56,548 nt of DNA, from assembly GCA_003224905.1 (NCBI GenBank), contig QIAA01000178.1, positions 1-56,548 on the forward strand. Direction: 5' to 3'. Below are positions 32,188 through 40,325 of this stretch, piece after piece. Under the pieces are notes generated by a model. The model had not been told where the DNA came from and searched no databases. It saw only the letters and a program-made list of their open reading frames with translations. This DNA is from Acidobacteriota bacterium. GTDB taxonomy: Bacteria; Acidobacteriota; Terriglobia; Terriglobales; Acidobacteriaceae. The first letter of the stretch is position 1; each line of letters starts with the position of its first letter. A program made the translations under genes and the position numbers.

Positions 32188-33819
32188 TTACTTTGCTGCG
32201 AATTCGCTGTGCCTTCGGCTGTACAGGCCGTAGATAGTCAACCCAATTGCCAGCCAGGCAAAAAACCGCAGCCACGTGAGGATCGGCAACCCAGACATCA
32301 GCAGGGCGCAGAAAAGCACGCTTAGAACCGGAGCGGCAATCCCACCAGGAGCTCGGAAGCCACGATGGCGGCTGGGGTCGCGTCGCCGGAGGATAATTAC
32401 ACCAATCGAGACCAAAACAAACGCAAACAGTGTGCCGATATTCGAAAGGTCTGCCAAAGTTCCGATGTCCAGAATTCCCGCCGGAATGCCGACCACGAAT
32501 CCGGCAATCCAGGTTGCAGTCGAAGGGGTGCGGAAGCGCGGATGCACCCGTCCGAACAAACGCGGCAGGAGCCCGTCGCGCGACATCGCAAACCAAACGC
32601 GCGCTTGTCCAAGCTGGAACACCAGCAATGATGAAATCATGCCCATCATCGCTCCGAATAACACTCCAAGACGCACCCAGTGCAGCGTTGAGGATCCGGT
32701 TGCGACCGTAAGTGCCTTCAGGCTATTCACCACCGGCGCAGCATTGTCGAGCAGCGTTTGCCAGGGCACTAGTCCGGTTAATACCACGGCCACGGCCACG
32801 TACAACAGTGTGCAGACCACCAGGGTGGCAATAATGCCGATCGGCAAGTCACGTTGCGGGTTGCGCGCTTCCTCTGCAGCGGTTGAGACTGAGTCAAACC
32901 CAATGTACGTGAAAAAAATGATTGATCCGCCGGTGAGAATGCCCGACCAGCCCATAGGCGCGAAGGGGTGCCAGTTCCCCGGATTCACATAGTGCGCACC
33001 CGCAATGATGAATGCGAGAATGGCGGCGATCTTGAGGATCACCATGGTATTGTTGGCCTCGGCTGACTCGCGGATGCCTCGCACCAGAATCACCGTGAGA
33101 ACCATGACCACAAGAAAAGCCGGGAAGTTGAAACCGAAGTGGAAACCCGGCGCGTACAGCATGTTTCCCTTCAGATCTGTCAGACCGCCAGGCAGATAGG
33201 CAGGTGAAATCCAGCGTATGGCTGGATGCCATCCGAACCAATCCAGCATATCGACCAGGTGAGCAGCGAAACCGACACTCACTGCCATGTTGCTGACCGC
33301 ATATTCCAGGATCAAATCCCAGCCGATGATCCAGGCAATCAGCTCGCCCATAGTGGCATACGTGTACGTGTACGCGCTGCCCGCGATAGGAATCATGGAA
33401 GCCAGTTCCGCGTAACACAGAGCGGTGAAGGCACAAACGGTCGCAACCAGAACCAGAGATAACGCCAGCGCCGGTCCGGCACCCGGGCGACCTGTGGTTG
33501 CGGTGTGTTTGATCAGATAGTCGAGCAGGGGAGCATTCAGAATGGATGACGTGTCGAATTTCTGCCCGGCAATAGCCGTTCCTATCACGGTAAAAATTCC
33601 CGAACCGATGACTGCTCCGATGCCCAGGGCCGTCAGGGAAAGCGGGCCCAAAGTTTTTTTGAGTCTGCGTTCAGGTTCTTCCGAGTCGGAAATCAGTTTG
33701 TCAATGGACTTGCAGCAGAAGAGCTGATTGGCTATTGGGGCACTAGGCGGATTCTTCTGGTTGGTTGTGAGCGGTGATTGCGACAAAAGGTGTCGGTCTC
33801 CTCGGGGTGGCCCACTCAT
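32188..33819 (-). CDS. APC-superfamily amino acid permease (cationic type)
   Basis: Up to 543 residues with about twelve to fourteen membrane helices. The conserved start is KSIDKLISDSEEPERRLKKT followed by LTALGIGAVIGSGIFTVIGT, the first helix with its substrate-binding GSG turn. Other landmarks are TFSWLI-equivalent TYTYATMGELIAWIIGWDLI, IIFFTYIGFDSVSTAAEEAR and NPQRDLPIGI. Members import basic or other amino acids. The N-terminus is uncertain: the first 35 residues (MSGPPRGDRHLL and on) are not family-like and arise from a hairpin-containing region; no ATG lies closer, so a TTG or GTG start is possible. It leads the deaminase and racemase-like genes. Confidence 0.9.
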   Translation of the reverse strand: MSGPPRGDRHLLSQSPLTTNQKNPPSAPIANQLFCCKSIDKLISDSEEPERRLKKTLGPLSLTALGIGAVIGSGIFTVIGTAIAGQKFDTSSILNAPLLDYLIKHTATTGRPGAGPALALSLVLVATVCAFTALCYAELASMIPIAGSAYTYTYATMGELIAWIIGWDLILEYAVSNMAVSVGFAAHLVDMLDWFGWHPAIRWISPAYLPGGLTDLKGNMLYAPGFHFGFNFPAFLVVMVLTVILVRGIRESAEANNTMVILKIAAILAFIIAGAHYVNPGNWHPFAPMGWSGILTGGSIIFFTYIGFDSVSTAAEEARNPQRDLPIGIIATLVVCTLLYVAVAVVLTGLVPWQTLLDNAAPVVNSLKALTVATGSSTLHWVRLGVLFGAMMGMISSLLVFQLGQARVWFAMSRDGLLPRLFGRVHPRFRTPSTATWIAGFVVGIPAGILDIGTLADLSNIGTLFAFVLVSIGVIILRRRDPSRHRGFRAPGGIAAPVLSVLFCALLMSGLPILTWLRFFAWLAIGLTIYGLYSRRHSEFAAK

Positions 33820-33831
33820 TCGCTGGGTGCT

Positions 33832-33858
33832 CCACCCTTCGCGATTTTCGAAGGGTGG
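33832..33858. repeat. 10-bp perfect hairpin (CCACCCTTCG / CGAAGGGTGG)
   Basis: CCACCCTTCG pairs perfectly with CGAAGGGTGG across the 7-base loop CGATTTT. It lies between the small basic gene at 33867 (same strand, stop side) and the permease start. It may end transcription of the small gene or be a dispersed palindrome; it lacks a clear U-tract on the minus strand, which favours the latter. Confidence 0.55.
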
Positions 33859-33866
33859 GTCGCTCT

Positions 33867-34028
33867 CTACCGCTTGGCCTGCCCGCGTGCCATCTTTTTC
33901 ACTTTGCGCTTCTGCGACCCGCGCGCGTACTCCCGCGGCTTGAGCGGTTTCTCCGCTTTTCGCTTCTTGCGTGATGCGCGCTTCGTCTTTTTGCGTTCTT
34001 CTTTGCTCAGAGTCTTAGTATTGGCCAT
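33867..34028 (-). CDS. Small, very basic protein (53 residues)
   Basis: On the minus strand it begins MANTKTLSKEERKKTKRASR and ends KRKVKKMARGQAKR. About 40 percent of residues are Lys or Arg, with few hydrophobic ones, so it is likely disordered and binds RNA or DNA. It is encoded 38 bases after the pcrA/uvrD stop on the same strand. Similar MANTKTL... proteins are familiar from Acidobacteria, but no function is known to me. Confidence 0.7.
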   Translation of the reverse strand: MANTKTLSKEERKKTKRASRKKRKAEKPLKPREYARGSQKRKVKKMARGQAKR

Positions 34029-34066
34029 GAATGCGCTTGCTTTCCTCAGTATTGTGTTTTCGGCAA

Positions 34067-36658
34067 CTAACGCGAACTAATGCTCTCCAGCTGAGCGTAC
34101 TTCTCCACGAGCTTCTTCAAGCCAAAGCGGGGAAATTGTACCGTAATCTTCGCTTCTTCGCCGTCCCCCTCGCGCTGGTAAACAGTCCCTTCACCATATT
34201 TGGGATGACGCACCCTTTGTCCCGGGCGAAATCCACGCCTGCCTTTTGGTTCCTCGACCGGCACTCTGGGGATTTTGAACTTCTTCCCGCGTGACGCAAA
34301 AAACTCGGCAATATTCTCGATCGAGTTGTAGCGCGGACCTAAGTAAGAGCTGCCCCCTCGTTTCTGACCACTCCAGCTCACACTCTGATCTTCATCTTCG
34401 TACGCGTAATGTGGCGCGGGCACAGGCGCCCGCGAATAGTGGCCTTGGGGCGCGAGCACATTCGGCCGGGAGGACTTTTTCCGGGTTCCTAATTCCTCTA
34501 ATAGCTGCGTCGGCACTTCCTCCAGAAATCGTGACGGAACACTCGCCTCCGGCATATCTGTCCCATACCGGCGTCGGTATGCCGCCCGCGTCAAGATCAG
34601 CGAGTCCATCGCTCGCGTCATTCCCACATAACAGAGCCGCCGCTCTTCTTCGATGTCATCGGGATGCAGGAACGTCCTCGAATGTGGAAACAAGCCCTCT
34701 TCCAACCCGCACAGGAAAACCAGAGGGAATTCCAGGCCTTTGGCCGCATGAAGAGTCATCAGCGTGATCTGCGCTTTTTCATCATAGGCATCGGCATCGC
34801 TGACCAGCGCGGCGTGATCCAGAAACTGAGCGAGCGTCTCGCCGCGATCCCGCGAATCCATCGCAGCATTCACCAGTTCGCGCAGGTTTTCGACGCGTGA
34901 GTAAGCTTCCGGCGTATCTTCCTCCTCCAGCTGCTTGATGTAACCGGTGCGGTCAATCAGGAACTTCAGCATTTCCGCTGTGTTCGCCGGCCCGCCGGCA
35001 GTGCGGAAAGCCCCTCCATCTATTTTGTCCTCCGCACTCGTGGGCGAGGGGGCCCCCACACTTTCAATTTCAAACGCCGCCGGATCGAACTCAATCTGGT
35101 CATCGAGAGCCAAAGCGGCGGGAGTCTCACTCGGCTCTTCTTGTTGCGCAGTTCGCTCCATCCGCTCGACGTAAGTGCCGGCCAGCATGGCTTGCGCATC
35201 TTCAATCAAGTCGCGAAATCCTCTCAGCGCTCCCAGGGCTCGTTGCGGAAGAAGCTGGCGCTTCAGCGTCGCCGAAATCGCGCCCCACAACGAAACTCCG
35301 GTTTCGAGTGCCACTCGCTCCAGGGTCTCGAGCGTAGTCTTGCCGATCCCCCGGGTCGGCGTATTGATCACCCGCAGCAGCGAAATCGTGTCATCCGGAT
35401 TCTGGATGACTTTCAAATACGAAATCATGTCCTTGATCTCGGTGCGTTCGTAGAAGGAAAATCCGCCCACTACGTGATACTTCAGCTGATAACGCCGCAT
35501 CGCCTCTTCAAACAGCCGCGACTGCGAGTTAGTGCGGTAGAGCACTGCTGCCCGTCCGTTTTCACCGTCATCAACCATTTCCCGCAAGTACTTTGAAATG
35601 TACTCGGCGGCGAACAACGCCTCGTTCTCGCCATCGGGAGCTTCGTAATATCCGATCTTCGTGCCACCTTGCCGCGAGGTCCAGAGGTTCTTGCCTTTAC
35701 GGCGCACGTTATTCGACACGACCGCCGATGCTGCCTGCAAAATATTCTGGGTGGAACGATAGTTCTGTTCCAACCGGATGATTTTGGCCTCGGGAAAGTC
35801 CTTTTCAAACTCCAGAATGTTGCGGATATCCGCTCCCCGCCACGAGTAAATCGATTGGTCCTCGTCTCCCACGGCGCAGACGTTGTGCCTGGTCCCGGCC
35901 AGCAGGCGCATCAGTTCATACTGCGGACGATTCGTGTCCTGGTACTCATCCACCAGAATGTATTGGAAGCGCCGGTTGTGATAGTCGCGAACTTCCGACG
36001 AGACTTTCAGCAGGCGCACGGTTTCCAGCAGCAAGTCATCGAAATCGAGCGCATTCGCCTTGCGCAGCTCCTTGCGGTACTCCTCATAAATGTGCGCGAC
36101 CCGTTCCGTATTGGGGTCCGCTGATTGCAGATAAACTTCCTGCGGATCGAGCATGTGGTTCTTCGCCCAGGAGATATGGGCCAGCACGGCGCGCGGGGTA
36201 GTCTGTTTGTCATCGATTCCGAGCCGCCGCATGACCCCTTTCACCACCTGCTGCTGATCGGACTCGTCGTAGATAACAAAGTTCTTCGTAAATCCGCTGG
36301 GCGATCCGCCAGGTGTACCGGACGGAATCCGCAGCGCTTCGATATTGCGCCGGAGTGCGCGCACGCAAAATGAATGAAAAGTTGATATTGCCGGCTTTAC
36401 AACCGAAAGCCCGGCAGCCAGCTTTTCTACGCGCTCGACCATCTCACTTGCAGCTTTGTTCGTAAATGTAACTGCGAGGATCGACTCTGGCATCGCCCCG
36501 AGATTCTCGATCAGATTAGCAATGCGGTAGGTAATGACTCGGGTCTTGCCGCTCCCGGCACCAGCCAGGATCAGCAGCGGCCCCTCGGTGGTTTCCACGG
36601 CTTCGCGCTGCTGCGGATTGAGTTGATCAATGAAGGACAACGATGAAGAGGCTCCCAA
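34067..36658 (-). CDS. pcrA: ATP-dependent DNA helicase PcrA/UvrD
   Basis: An 863-residue superfamily 1 helicase for excision repair and removal of recombinase filaments. Motifs: Walker A GAGSGKT (residues 33-39), TFTNKAASEM, DDLLLETVRLL, Walker B ILVDEYQDTNRPQYEL, GDEDQSIYSWRGAD, LEQNYRSTQNIL, ITLMTLHAAKGLEFPLVFL and CYVGMTRAMDSL. It has the long C-terminal tail ending in a Tudor-like region (VRHPKYGEGTVYQREG) that binds RNA polymerase in PcrA. Relative to family members it has two inserts encoded by GC palindromes, at residues 533-540 and 742-750. The small basic gene follows on the same strand. Confidence 0.95.
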   Translation of the reverse strand: MGASSSLSFIDQLNPQQREAVETTEGPLLILAGAGSGKTRVITYRIANLIENLGAMPESILAVTFTNKAASEMVERVEKLAAGLSVVKPAISTFHSFCVRALRRNIEALRIPSGTPGGSPSGFTKNFVIYDESDQQQVVKGVMRRLGIDDKQTTPRAVLAHISWAKNHMLDPQEVYLQSADPNTERVAHIYEEYRKELRKANALDFDDLLLETVRLLKVSSEVRDYHNRRFQYILVDEYQDTNRPQYELMRLLAGTRHNVCAVGDEDQSIYSWRGADIRNILEFEKDFPEAKIIRLEQNYRSTQNILQAASAVVSNNVRRKGKNLWTSRQGGTKIGYYEAPDGENEALFAAEYISKYLREMVDDGENGRAAVLYRTNSQSRLFEEAMRRYQLKYHVVGGFSFYERTEIKDMISYLKVIQNPDDTISLLRVINTPTRGIGKTTLETLERVALETGVSLWGAISATLKRQLLPQRALGALRGFRDLIEDAQAMLAGTYVERMERTAQQEEPSETPAALALDDQIEFDPAAFEIESVGAPSPTSAEDKIDGGAFRTAGGPANTAEMLKFLIDRTGYIKQLEEEDTPEAYSRVENLRELVNAAMDSRDRGETLAQFLDHAALVSDADAYDEKAQITLMTLHAAKGLEFPLVFLCGLEEGLFPHSRTFLHPDDIEEERRLCYVGMTRAMDSLILTRAAYRRRYGTDMPEASVPSRFLEEVPTQLLEELGTRKKSSRPNVLAPQGHYSRAPVPAPHYAYEDEDQSVSWSGQKRGGSSYLGPRYNSIENIAEFFASRGKKFKIPRVPVEEPKGRRGFRPGQRVRHPKYGEGTVYQREGDGEEAKITVQFPRFGLKKLVEKYAQLESISSR
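34410..34434. repeat. GC palindrome near the pcrA 3' end
   Basis: TGTGGCGCGGGCACAGGCG then CCCGCG: GCGGGC pairs with GCCCGC around a short loop. It encodes SRAPVPAPH in a linker before the Tudor-like tail. The core is like the element in lpxB (TGTGGCGCGGGCG..CCCGCG), read in another frame. Confidence 0.6.
35039..35061 (-). repeat. Short palindromic element inside pcrA
   Basis: On the coding strand GTGTGGGGGCCCCCTCGCCC: a GGGGGCCCCC palindrome that begins with the same GTGTGGGG as the recG element and encodes VGAPSP in the same frame as VGTGAPARP of RecG. It looks like a version that has lost the middle and the GTCGAGCG end. Confidence 0.6.
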
Positions 36659-36714
36659 TTCTGCTGATTGGATTTTACAAGGGATTCGGGACTGCTACTG
36701 CCGTAGGAGAGATC

Positions 36715-36745
36715 GTCATTCCGAGTAAAGCGAGGAATCTGCCGC
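36715..36745. repeat. Dispersed GTCATTCCGAG... intergenic repeat
   Basis: GTCATTCCGAGTAAAGCGAG followed by GAATCTGCC lies in the gap between pcrA and the DUF971 gene. The form GTCATTCCGAGCGAAGCGAG is a well-known dispersed repeat in several bacterial phyla. The inner part is an imperfect palindrome (ATTCC...GGAAT). A related hairpin with AATGACAG is seen at 42773. Confidence 0.55.
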
Positions 36746-36762
36746 TGACCTGATAACCTATC

Positions 36763-37143
36763 CTACGTGGCGGCCTTTGCTTCTACGCGCGCCGCCTTGC
36801 ACTCCTCGCACGGGCACCAATCGCGCAAAAACTGCCAGGAATAAATCCCCAGTTCATGCCCATCATTCCAGTGGAATTTAATGGCGTATTTCCCCACCGG
36901 TTCGGCAGTGTCTGGCTTCGCCGCAGCCTTGAACATGGGCAGTGCTCCCGTCGCCGCTTTCGGCGCTGCGCCCGGCTGGCGCCCCGTTTTCCCCCGCTCG
37001 TCGTCGCACAAAGCACACGGACACGCATCGCGCAGGTACGGGAACGAGTAGTGTGACTGATGCCCGTCCTTCCACTCAATATCCACGCCCGTTCCTGTCG
37101 TGAGGTTCACTTTCACCGACTTTGGATCAGCCGCCACCGCCAC
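36763..37143 (-). CDS. DUF971-family protein with two Cys motifs
   Basis: A 126-residue protein of the DUF971 (GBBH-like N-terminal) family. It has two paired halves: VDIEWKDGHQSHYSFPYLRD with CPCALCDDER, and FHWNDGHELGIYSWQFLRDW with CPCEECKAAR. The two CxCxxC groups could bind one zinc ion. Members occur alone in bacteria with unknown role or as the N-terminal domain of gamma-butyrobetaine hydroxylase. An Ala/Pro-rich linker of about 30 residues joins the halves. It lies upstream of pcrA on the same strand, 104 bases apart. Confidence 0.85.
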   Translation of the reverse strand: MAVAADPKSVKVNLTTGTGVDIEWKDGHQSHYSFPYLRDACPCALCDDERGKTGRQPGAAPKAATGALPMFKAAAKPDTAEPVGKYAIKFHWNDGHELGIYSWQFLRDWCPCEECKAARVEAKAAT

Positions 37144-37402
37144 GCGTTCAGTATCGCATAGAGGGACATGTCCAAAATTCCACTAGCCGAACGTCTCCAT
37201 TTTTGGTCCCAATAGGCGATGGACGCACATTTGGATAAAGATTTTTTATCGTTATTTTTACCTGATCCACAGAAGTTTTGGTTTATTATTGAATTCGCCC
37301 CAGCAAAATCCATTCGGACCCCTATAAGGTGGAGGTCAATGTGTATTTTGGCTGGATTTTGTTTAATTTCTTTAACTTAGGAGTAAGTAAGGAGTTTTTG
37401 AT

Positions 37403-37660
37403 ATGCCCAGAGCAAGAAGCCCTCGGAATGGAAGTACCCGCAGCAGCTCGGTGTCGGCGCTGTCGACGCCATCGAATTCAGACGTGATTACAGGCGAGGA
37501 GAAGAAGAAAGCTGGATCCACCGACGTGGAATCTGAAATCCGGCGTCGCGCCTATGAACTTTACGAGCAGCGCGGCTACACAGAAGGTTACGAAAAGGAA
37601 GACTGGCTGGTTGCAGAGCGCGAAATTATGGCTCGTTACAACAACCAGCACAGCGCATAG
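37403..37660 (+). CDS. DUF2934-domain protein
   Basis: An 85-residue protein. After a Ser/Arg-rich disordered N-terminus, residues 43-80 form the DUF2934 helix pair (EIRRRAYELYEQRGYTEGYE, KEDWLVAEREIMARY), frequent in Acidobacteria and Proteobacteria and of unknown function. The start follows AGGAG with seven or eight bases between. An AT-rich 259-base region lies upstream and probably holds its promoter; the gene downstream is on the other strand. Confidence 0.88.
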   Translation: MPRARSPRNGSTRSSSVSALSTPSNSDVITGEEKKKAGSTDVESEIRRRAYELYEQRGYTEGYEKEDWLVAEREIMARYNNQHSA

Positions 37661-37824
37661 CTCGACTGGTAGGTAGGCAATCGAGCCGCAAGAAACTCCT
37701 CGACATCTGTTTGTGAGCCGTGCCGAACAGCCTTAGTCTACGCGGGGCGGCATGGCTCTCTGCCGCTCCAATCCATTGACAATACATGCTCGCAGTCGCT
37801 GCCCAACCCTCGCATCGCAACCCT

Positions 37825-38145
37825 TCACCCGCCAGAACGTGAACTGATGCGTTCGATTCGAGCCAGCGCTTTCGCCTGGCAATAATGCCGCACCTCCATC
37901 ACAGTGGAAAACACCAGAACGACTCCTCCAATCACGATGGCGGTCGGGAGAGCAATACGGTGATACGCAACGGTGAGATTCGATGAGACCCCTTGTACCT
38001 TGGCACTCACGATCAGTCCCAAAAGCGCCAGAAGCAATACGATAGCGAACGAGATCAAGGCTACGAGCACCGTGATGATCACAACTCGGACAGGAATCCA
38101 GAACCAGCCAGGCGCGCCAGGATTTGATTGGGCATGTGGCATCAC
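37825..38145 (-). CDS. Two-helix membrane protein of unknown function
   Basis: A 106-residue protein with two membrane helices (VVIITVLVALISFAIVLLLA running into LLGLIVSA; and IALPTAIVIGGVVLVFSTVM) and a short basic C-terminus (EVRHYCQAKALARIERIS). No known domain. It is divergent from the unknown gene at 38214 with 68 bases between. Codon use fits the neighbourhood. Confidence 0.65.
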   Translation of the reverse strand: MMPHAQSNPGAPGWFWIPVRVVIITVLVALISFAIVLLLALLGLIVSAKVQGVSSNLTVAYHRIALPTAIVIGGVVLVFSTVMEVRHYCQAKALARIERISSRSGG

Positions 38146-38213
38146 GGCTTCACACGACGGCGATAGATCAGTTCCGAGCAGACCGGGATGGCTGGTGCGC
38201 TAAAATACCCCCT

Positions 38214-38951
38214 ATGTCGCAGGCTGCTTCCGTCATCGTGCGTCCTCCGGCTGATATTGTTCGCCAGACCCCGGTATCCCAAGCTCCGAATGGTATTTGT
38301 TATGCCGTGTCCGGGCATATGAACGTCAGCGAAGCCGATCTGCAGCGCATGGTATCGGCCGTGCCGGACTCCGCGGCAGCTGCGCTTCATCGTAAAGCGT
38401 ACTACTTCGTCCCGCTCACCATAAATCAGGGCGACGATACTATGATCGCGGACCGGTATGACGTGGCGCTCAGCGACAATGCCGTCTGTCATCGCAATCT
38501 CGAACTGGGCGATTCGCATTGCGTGTTCATTTCAACCCGTCTGATGGACGACAAATTCTCGGTGGCTTTTGAGTTCTACATCAATGTGGGTCACGCAGTT
38601 GTGGAGCGCGCCGGCGTCTCACGCGAATTTGCTGACGTGGTTTGGAAGCAGGTGGAATCGAATGCGCGGGGAGAAACTTCACTGGACGCCTGGGAGTCCC
38701 GTAAGTTGGCCACCACGCCGGGACCAGACGTGGAAAAACACAAGAACGACTACTTCACCGCCAGCTTTGCCGATGCGATTTCTATCTATTTGCTTTCTCT
38801 CTATATTGATGTGGATTATTACGACCTGCGGGAGCGCGACTATCCCCTGCTCGCCCCTGCAGCGCTGGCGGAACGTCTGAGAAAAGTGTCAGAGTTGTTC
38901 CCGCCCAATCCCGGGTTCGAGTTTGCGGTGTGCTACAAACGGCGTGGATAG
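38214..38951 (+). CDS. Protein of unknown function
   Basis: A 245-residue soluble protein from the ATG at 38214 (MSQAASVIVRPPADIVRQTP); the frame is open from 38124 but that part overlaps the divergent gene's promoter. It contains ICYAVSGHMNVSEADLQRMV, ALSDNAVCHRNLELGDSHCV and an end DYYDLRERDYPLLAPAALAE. There is no signal peptide or membrane helix. The mix of His, Cys and Asp could bind a metal, but I do not recognise the fold. It lies 87 bases before ispE and may share its transcript. Confidence 0.65.
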   Translation: MSQAASVIVRPPADIVRQTPVSQAPNGICYAVSGHMNVSEADLQRMVSAVPDSAAAALHRKAYYFVPLTINQGDDTMIADRYDVALSDNAVCHRNLELGDSHCVFISTRLMDDKFSVAFEFYINVGHAVVERAGVSREFADVVWKQVESNARGETSLDAWESRKLATTPGPDVEKHKNDYFTASFADAISIYLLSLYIDVDYYDLRERDYPLLAPAALAERLRKVSELFPPNPGFEFAVCYKRRG

Positions 38952-39038
38952 CCACTGTTAGTACGCGATCTCCATTTGACATCCCACACCAGCCCTCGAT
39001 TCGTTTAAGAACACACCTTGTGATTAAATGCTCGTTCC

Positions 39039-40055
39039 ATGCCGAAAACCGTCCGCTCCTTTGCAAAAATCAACATCGGTCTGTGCATTGGAAGGCTGCG
39101 CCCCGACGGTTTTCATGAGCTTCGAACCGTCTACCAGACCATCGCACTGCACGACATTATTCGTGTCGAGGTGAAACGCGGTACGGGAATCGAGATTCTA
39201 TGCAGTGATCCGCGCGTGCCCCGGGATGACTCGAATACGTGCTCTCGCATAGTCGATAAAGCTATGGCGGCCCTGAAAGCGCGTGGCCGCGTCGTCGTTA
39301 ACATCGAGAAGCGATTGCCTGTGCGCGGTGGCCTGGGCGGAGCTTCGAGCAATGCAATTGCTGCCTTAGTCGCTCTCGAACGTGTGCTGAAGAAGCAATG
39401 GCCCTGGCCTGAGAAATTGCGGATTGCGGCGGCTGTCGGTTCCGATCTGCCGCTGTTTTTGATTGGCGGCACCGTTCTCGGGGCGGGGCGGGGAGAGGAA
39501 GTTTATCCAGTACGTGATTTGCCTTCGATGGCGTGCGTGATTGCCACTCCGGAGATCGCAGTTTCGACCCCTAAGGCCTTTAGAGATTGGGATGCCACGT
39601 TTGAGCAGCCAGAACGTCGCGTTATCAGTACGGCAGCTGCAGCTAAATTGACGCTCTCTCATGGCTCCGATAGAATTACAGAGTCTGGGCGCGCGCTTTC
39701 TGCGTGGCTCGGCCGTCAGTACGAAGGTAGAATCAGGAATTTATCCGGTGTCCCTGCCGGCGGCAGGGGCCGGGCCGGGAATCCGCTTCTCGACCTCGTC
39801 CGTACCGGGATCGAAAACGACTTTGAGCGGGTCGTCTTTCCTCAGTATCCCGAATTGCGAGAGTTGAAGCGTGTTCTGAAGCGTGAAGGTGCGGTTTATG
39901 CCTCGCTCTCCGGTTCCGGGTCGGCTATTTACGGCCTTTTCAGGTCACCGACAGCAGCTAGACGGGCGGCCGCCAAAGTACGCCAGGAAGGCACAACCGC
40001 TTTGGTGACGAGCATGCTAACCAGGCAGAAGTACTGGGAAAAGATCTGGTGCTGA
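39039..40055 (+). CDS. ispE: 4-diphosphocytidyl-2-C-methyl-D-erythritol kinase
   Basis: A 338-residue GHMP kinase of the MEP isoprenoid pathway. Lys10 in SFAKINIGLCIGRLRPDGFH is the family start, the ATP loop is PVRGGLGGASSNAIA (95-109), and VGSDLPLFLIGG holds the catalytic Asp; LSGSGSAIYGLF is the third GHMP motif. It is about 40 residues longer than usual, with part of the excess at about 225-255 (GRQYEGRIRNLSGVPAGGRG), where a palindromic DNA block lies. It opens the conserved block ispE, tRNA-Gln, prs, rplY, pth. Confidence 0.95.
   Translation: MPKTVRSFAKINIGLCIGRLRPDGFHELRTVYQTIALHDIIRVEVKRGTGIEILCSDPRVPRDDSNTCSRIVDKAMAALKARGRVVVNIEKRLPVRGGLGGASSNAIAALVALERVLKKQWPWPEKLRIAAAVGSDLPLFLIGGTVLGAGRGEEVYPVRDLPSMACVIATPEIAVSTPKAFRDWDATFEQPERRVISTAAAAKLTLSHGSDRITESGRALSAWLGRQYEGRIRNLSGVPAGGRGRAGNPLLDLVRTGIENDFERVVFPQYPELRELKRVLKREGAVYASLSGSGSAIYGLFRSPTAARRAAAKVRQEGTTALVTSMLTRQKYWEKIWC
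39752..39768. repeat. Short palindrome inside ispE
   Basis: CCCTGCC-GGC-GGCAGGG, a 7-bp perfect stem, encodes GVPAGGRG in a region with no counterpart in other IspE proteins. The sequence differs from the recG-type elements. Confidence 0.5.
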
Positions 40056-40059
40056 ACGT

Positions 40060-40147
40060 CAGATTTGAGATTTCAGATTGTCGAATTATTACTGGCGAGG
40101 ATAGGCTTTCAATCTAAAATCCAAAATCGCAAATCTGAAATCACAAA
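40060..40147. repeat. AT-rich inverted repeat between ispE and tRNA-Gln
   Basis: CAGATTTGAGATTTCAGATTG (read as CAGATTTGAG + ATTTCAGATTG) at 40060-40080 is followed after 30 bases by its imperfect complement, CAATCTAAAATCC + AAAATCGCAAATCTGAAATC. The fold could end ispE transcription. The word GATTTCAGATTG is shared with 32100-32133. Confidence 0.6.
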
Positions 40148-40148
40148 C

Positions 40149-40222
40149 TGGGCCGTCGACTAATGGTAGGTCAAGTGCCTTTGGAGCACTTTGTCTAGGT
40201 TCGAATCCTAGCGGCCCAGCCA
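40149..40222 (+). tRNA. tRNA-Gln (anticodon TTG)
   Basis: Acceptor TGGGCCG pairs with CGGCCCA, the D arm is short (CGACTAATGGTAGGTCAAG region), anticodon stem AGTGC/GCACT encloses CTTTGGA giving anticodon TTG, and the T arm is CTAGGTTCGAATCCTAG. The U1-A72 first pair is the identity feature of tRNA-Gln. CCA is encoded (40220-40222). Confidence 0.97.
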
Positions 40223-40325
40223 AGAACTCAGCACTTAACCGTTGGCTCGTGGCTGCTAACTTGGCAATGGGCTATAGCTCTTGAGCTGGAGCTAACGGCT
40301 AAAGCGAATAGCAAAGGCGGATTCT

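Noticed and set aside
32276..32992. 238-codon plus-strand frame opposite the amino-acid permease
   Set aside because: Antisense shadow of a clear membrane transporter; Arg/Pro/Thr-rich with no domain.
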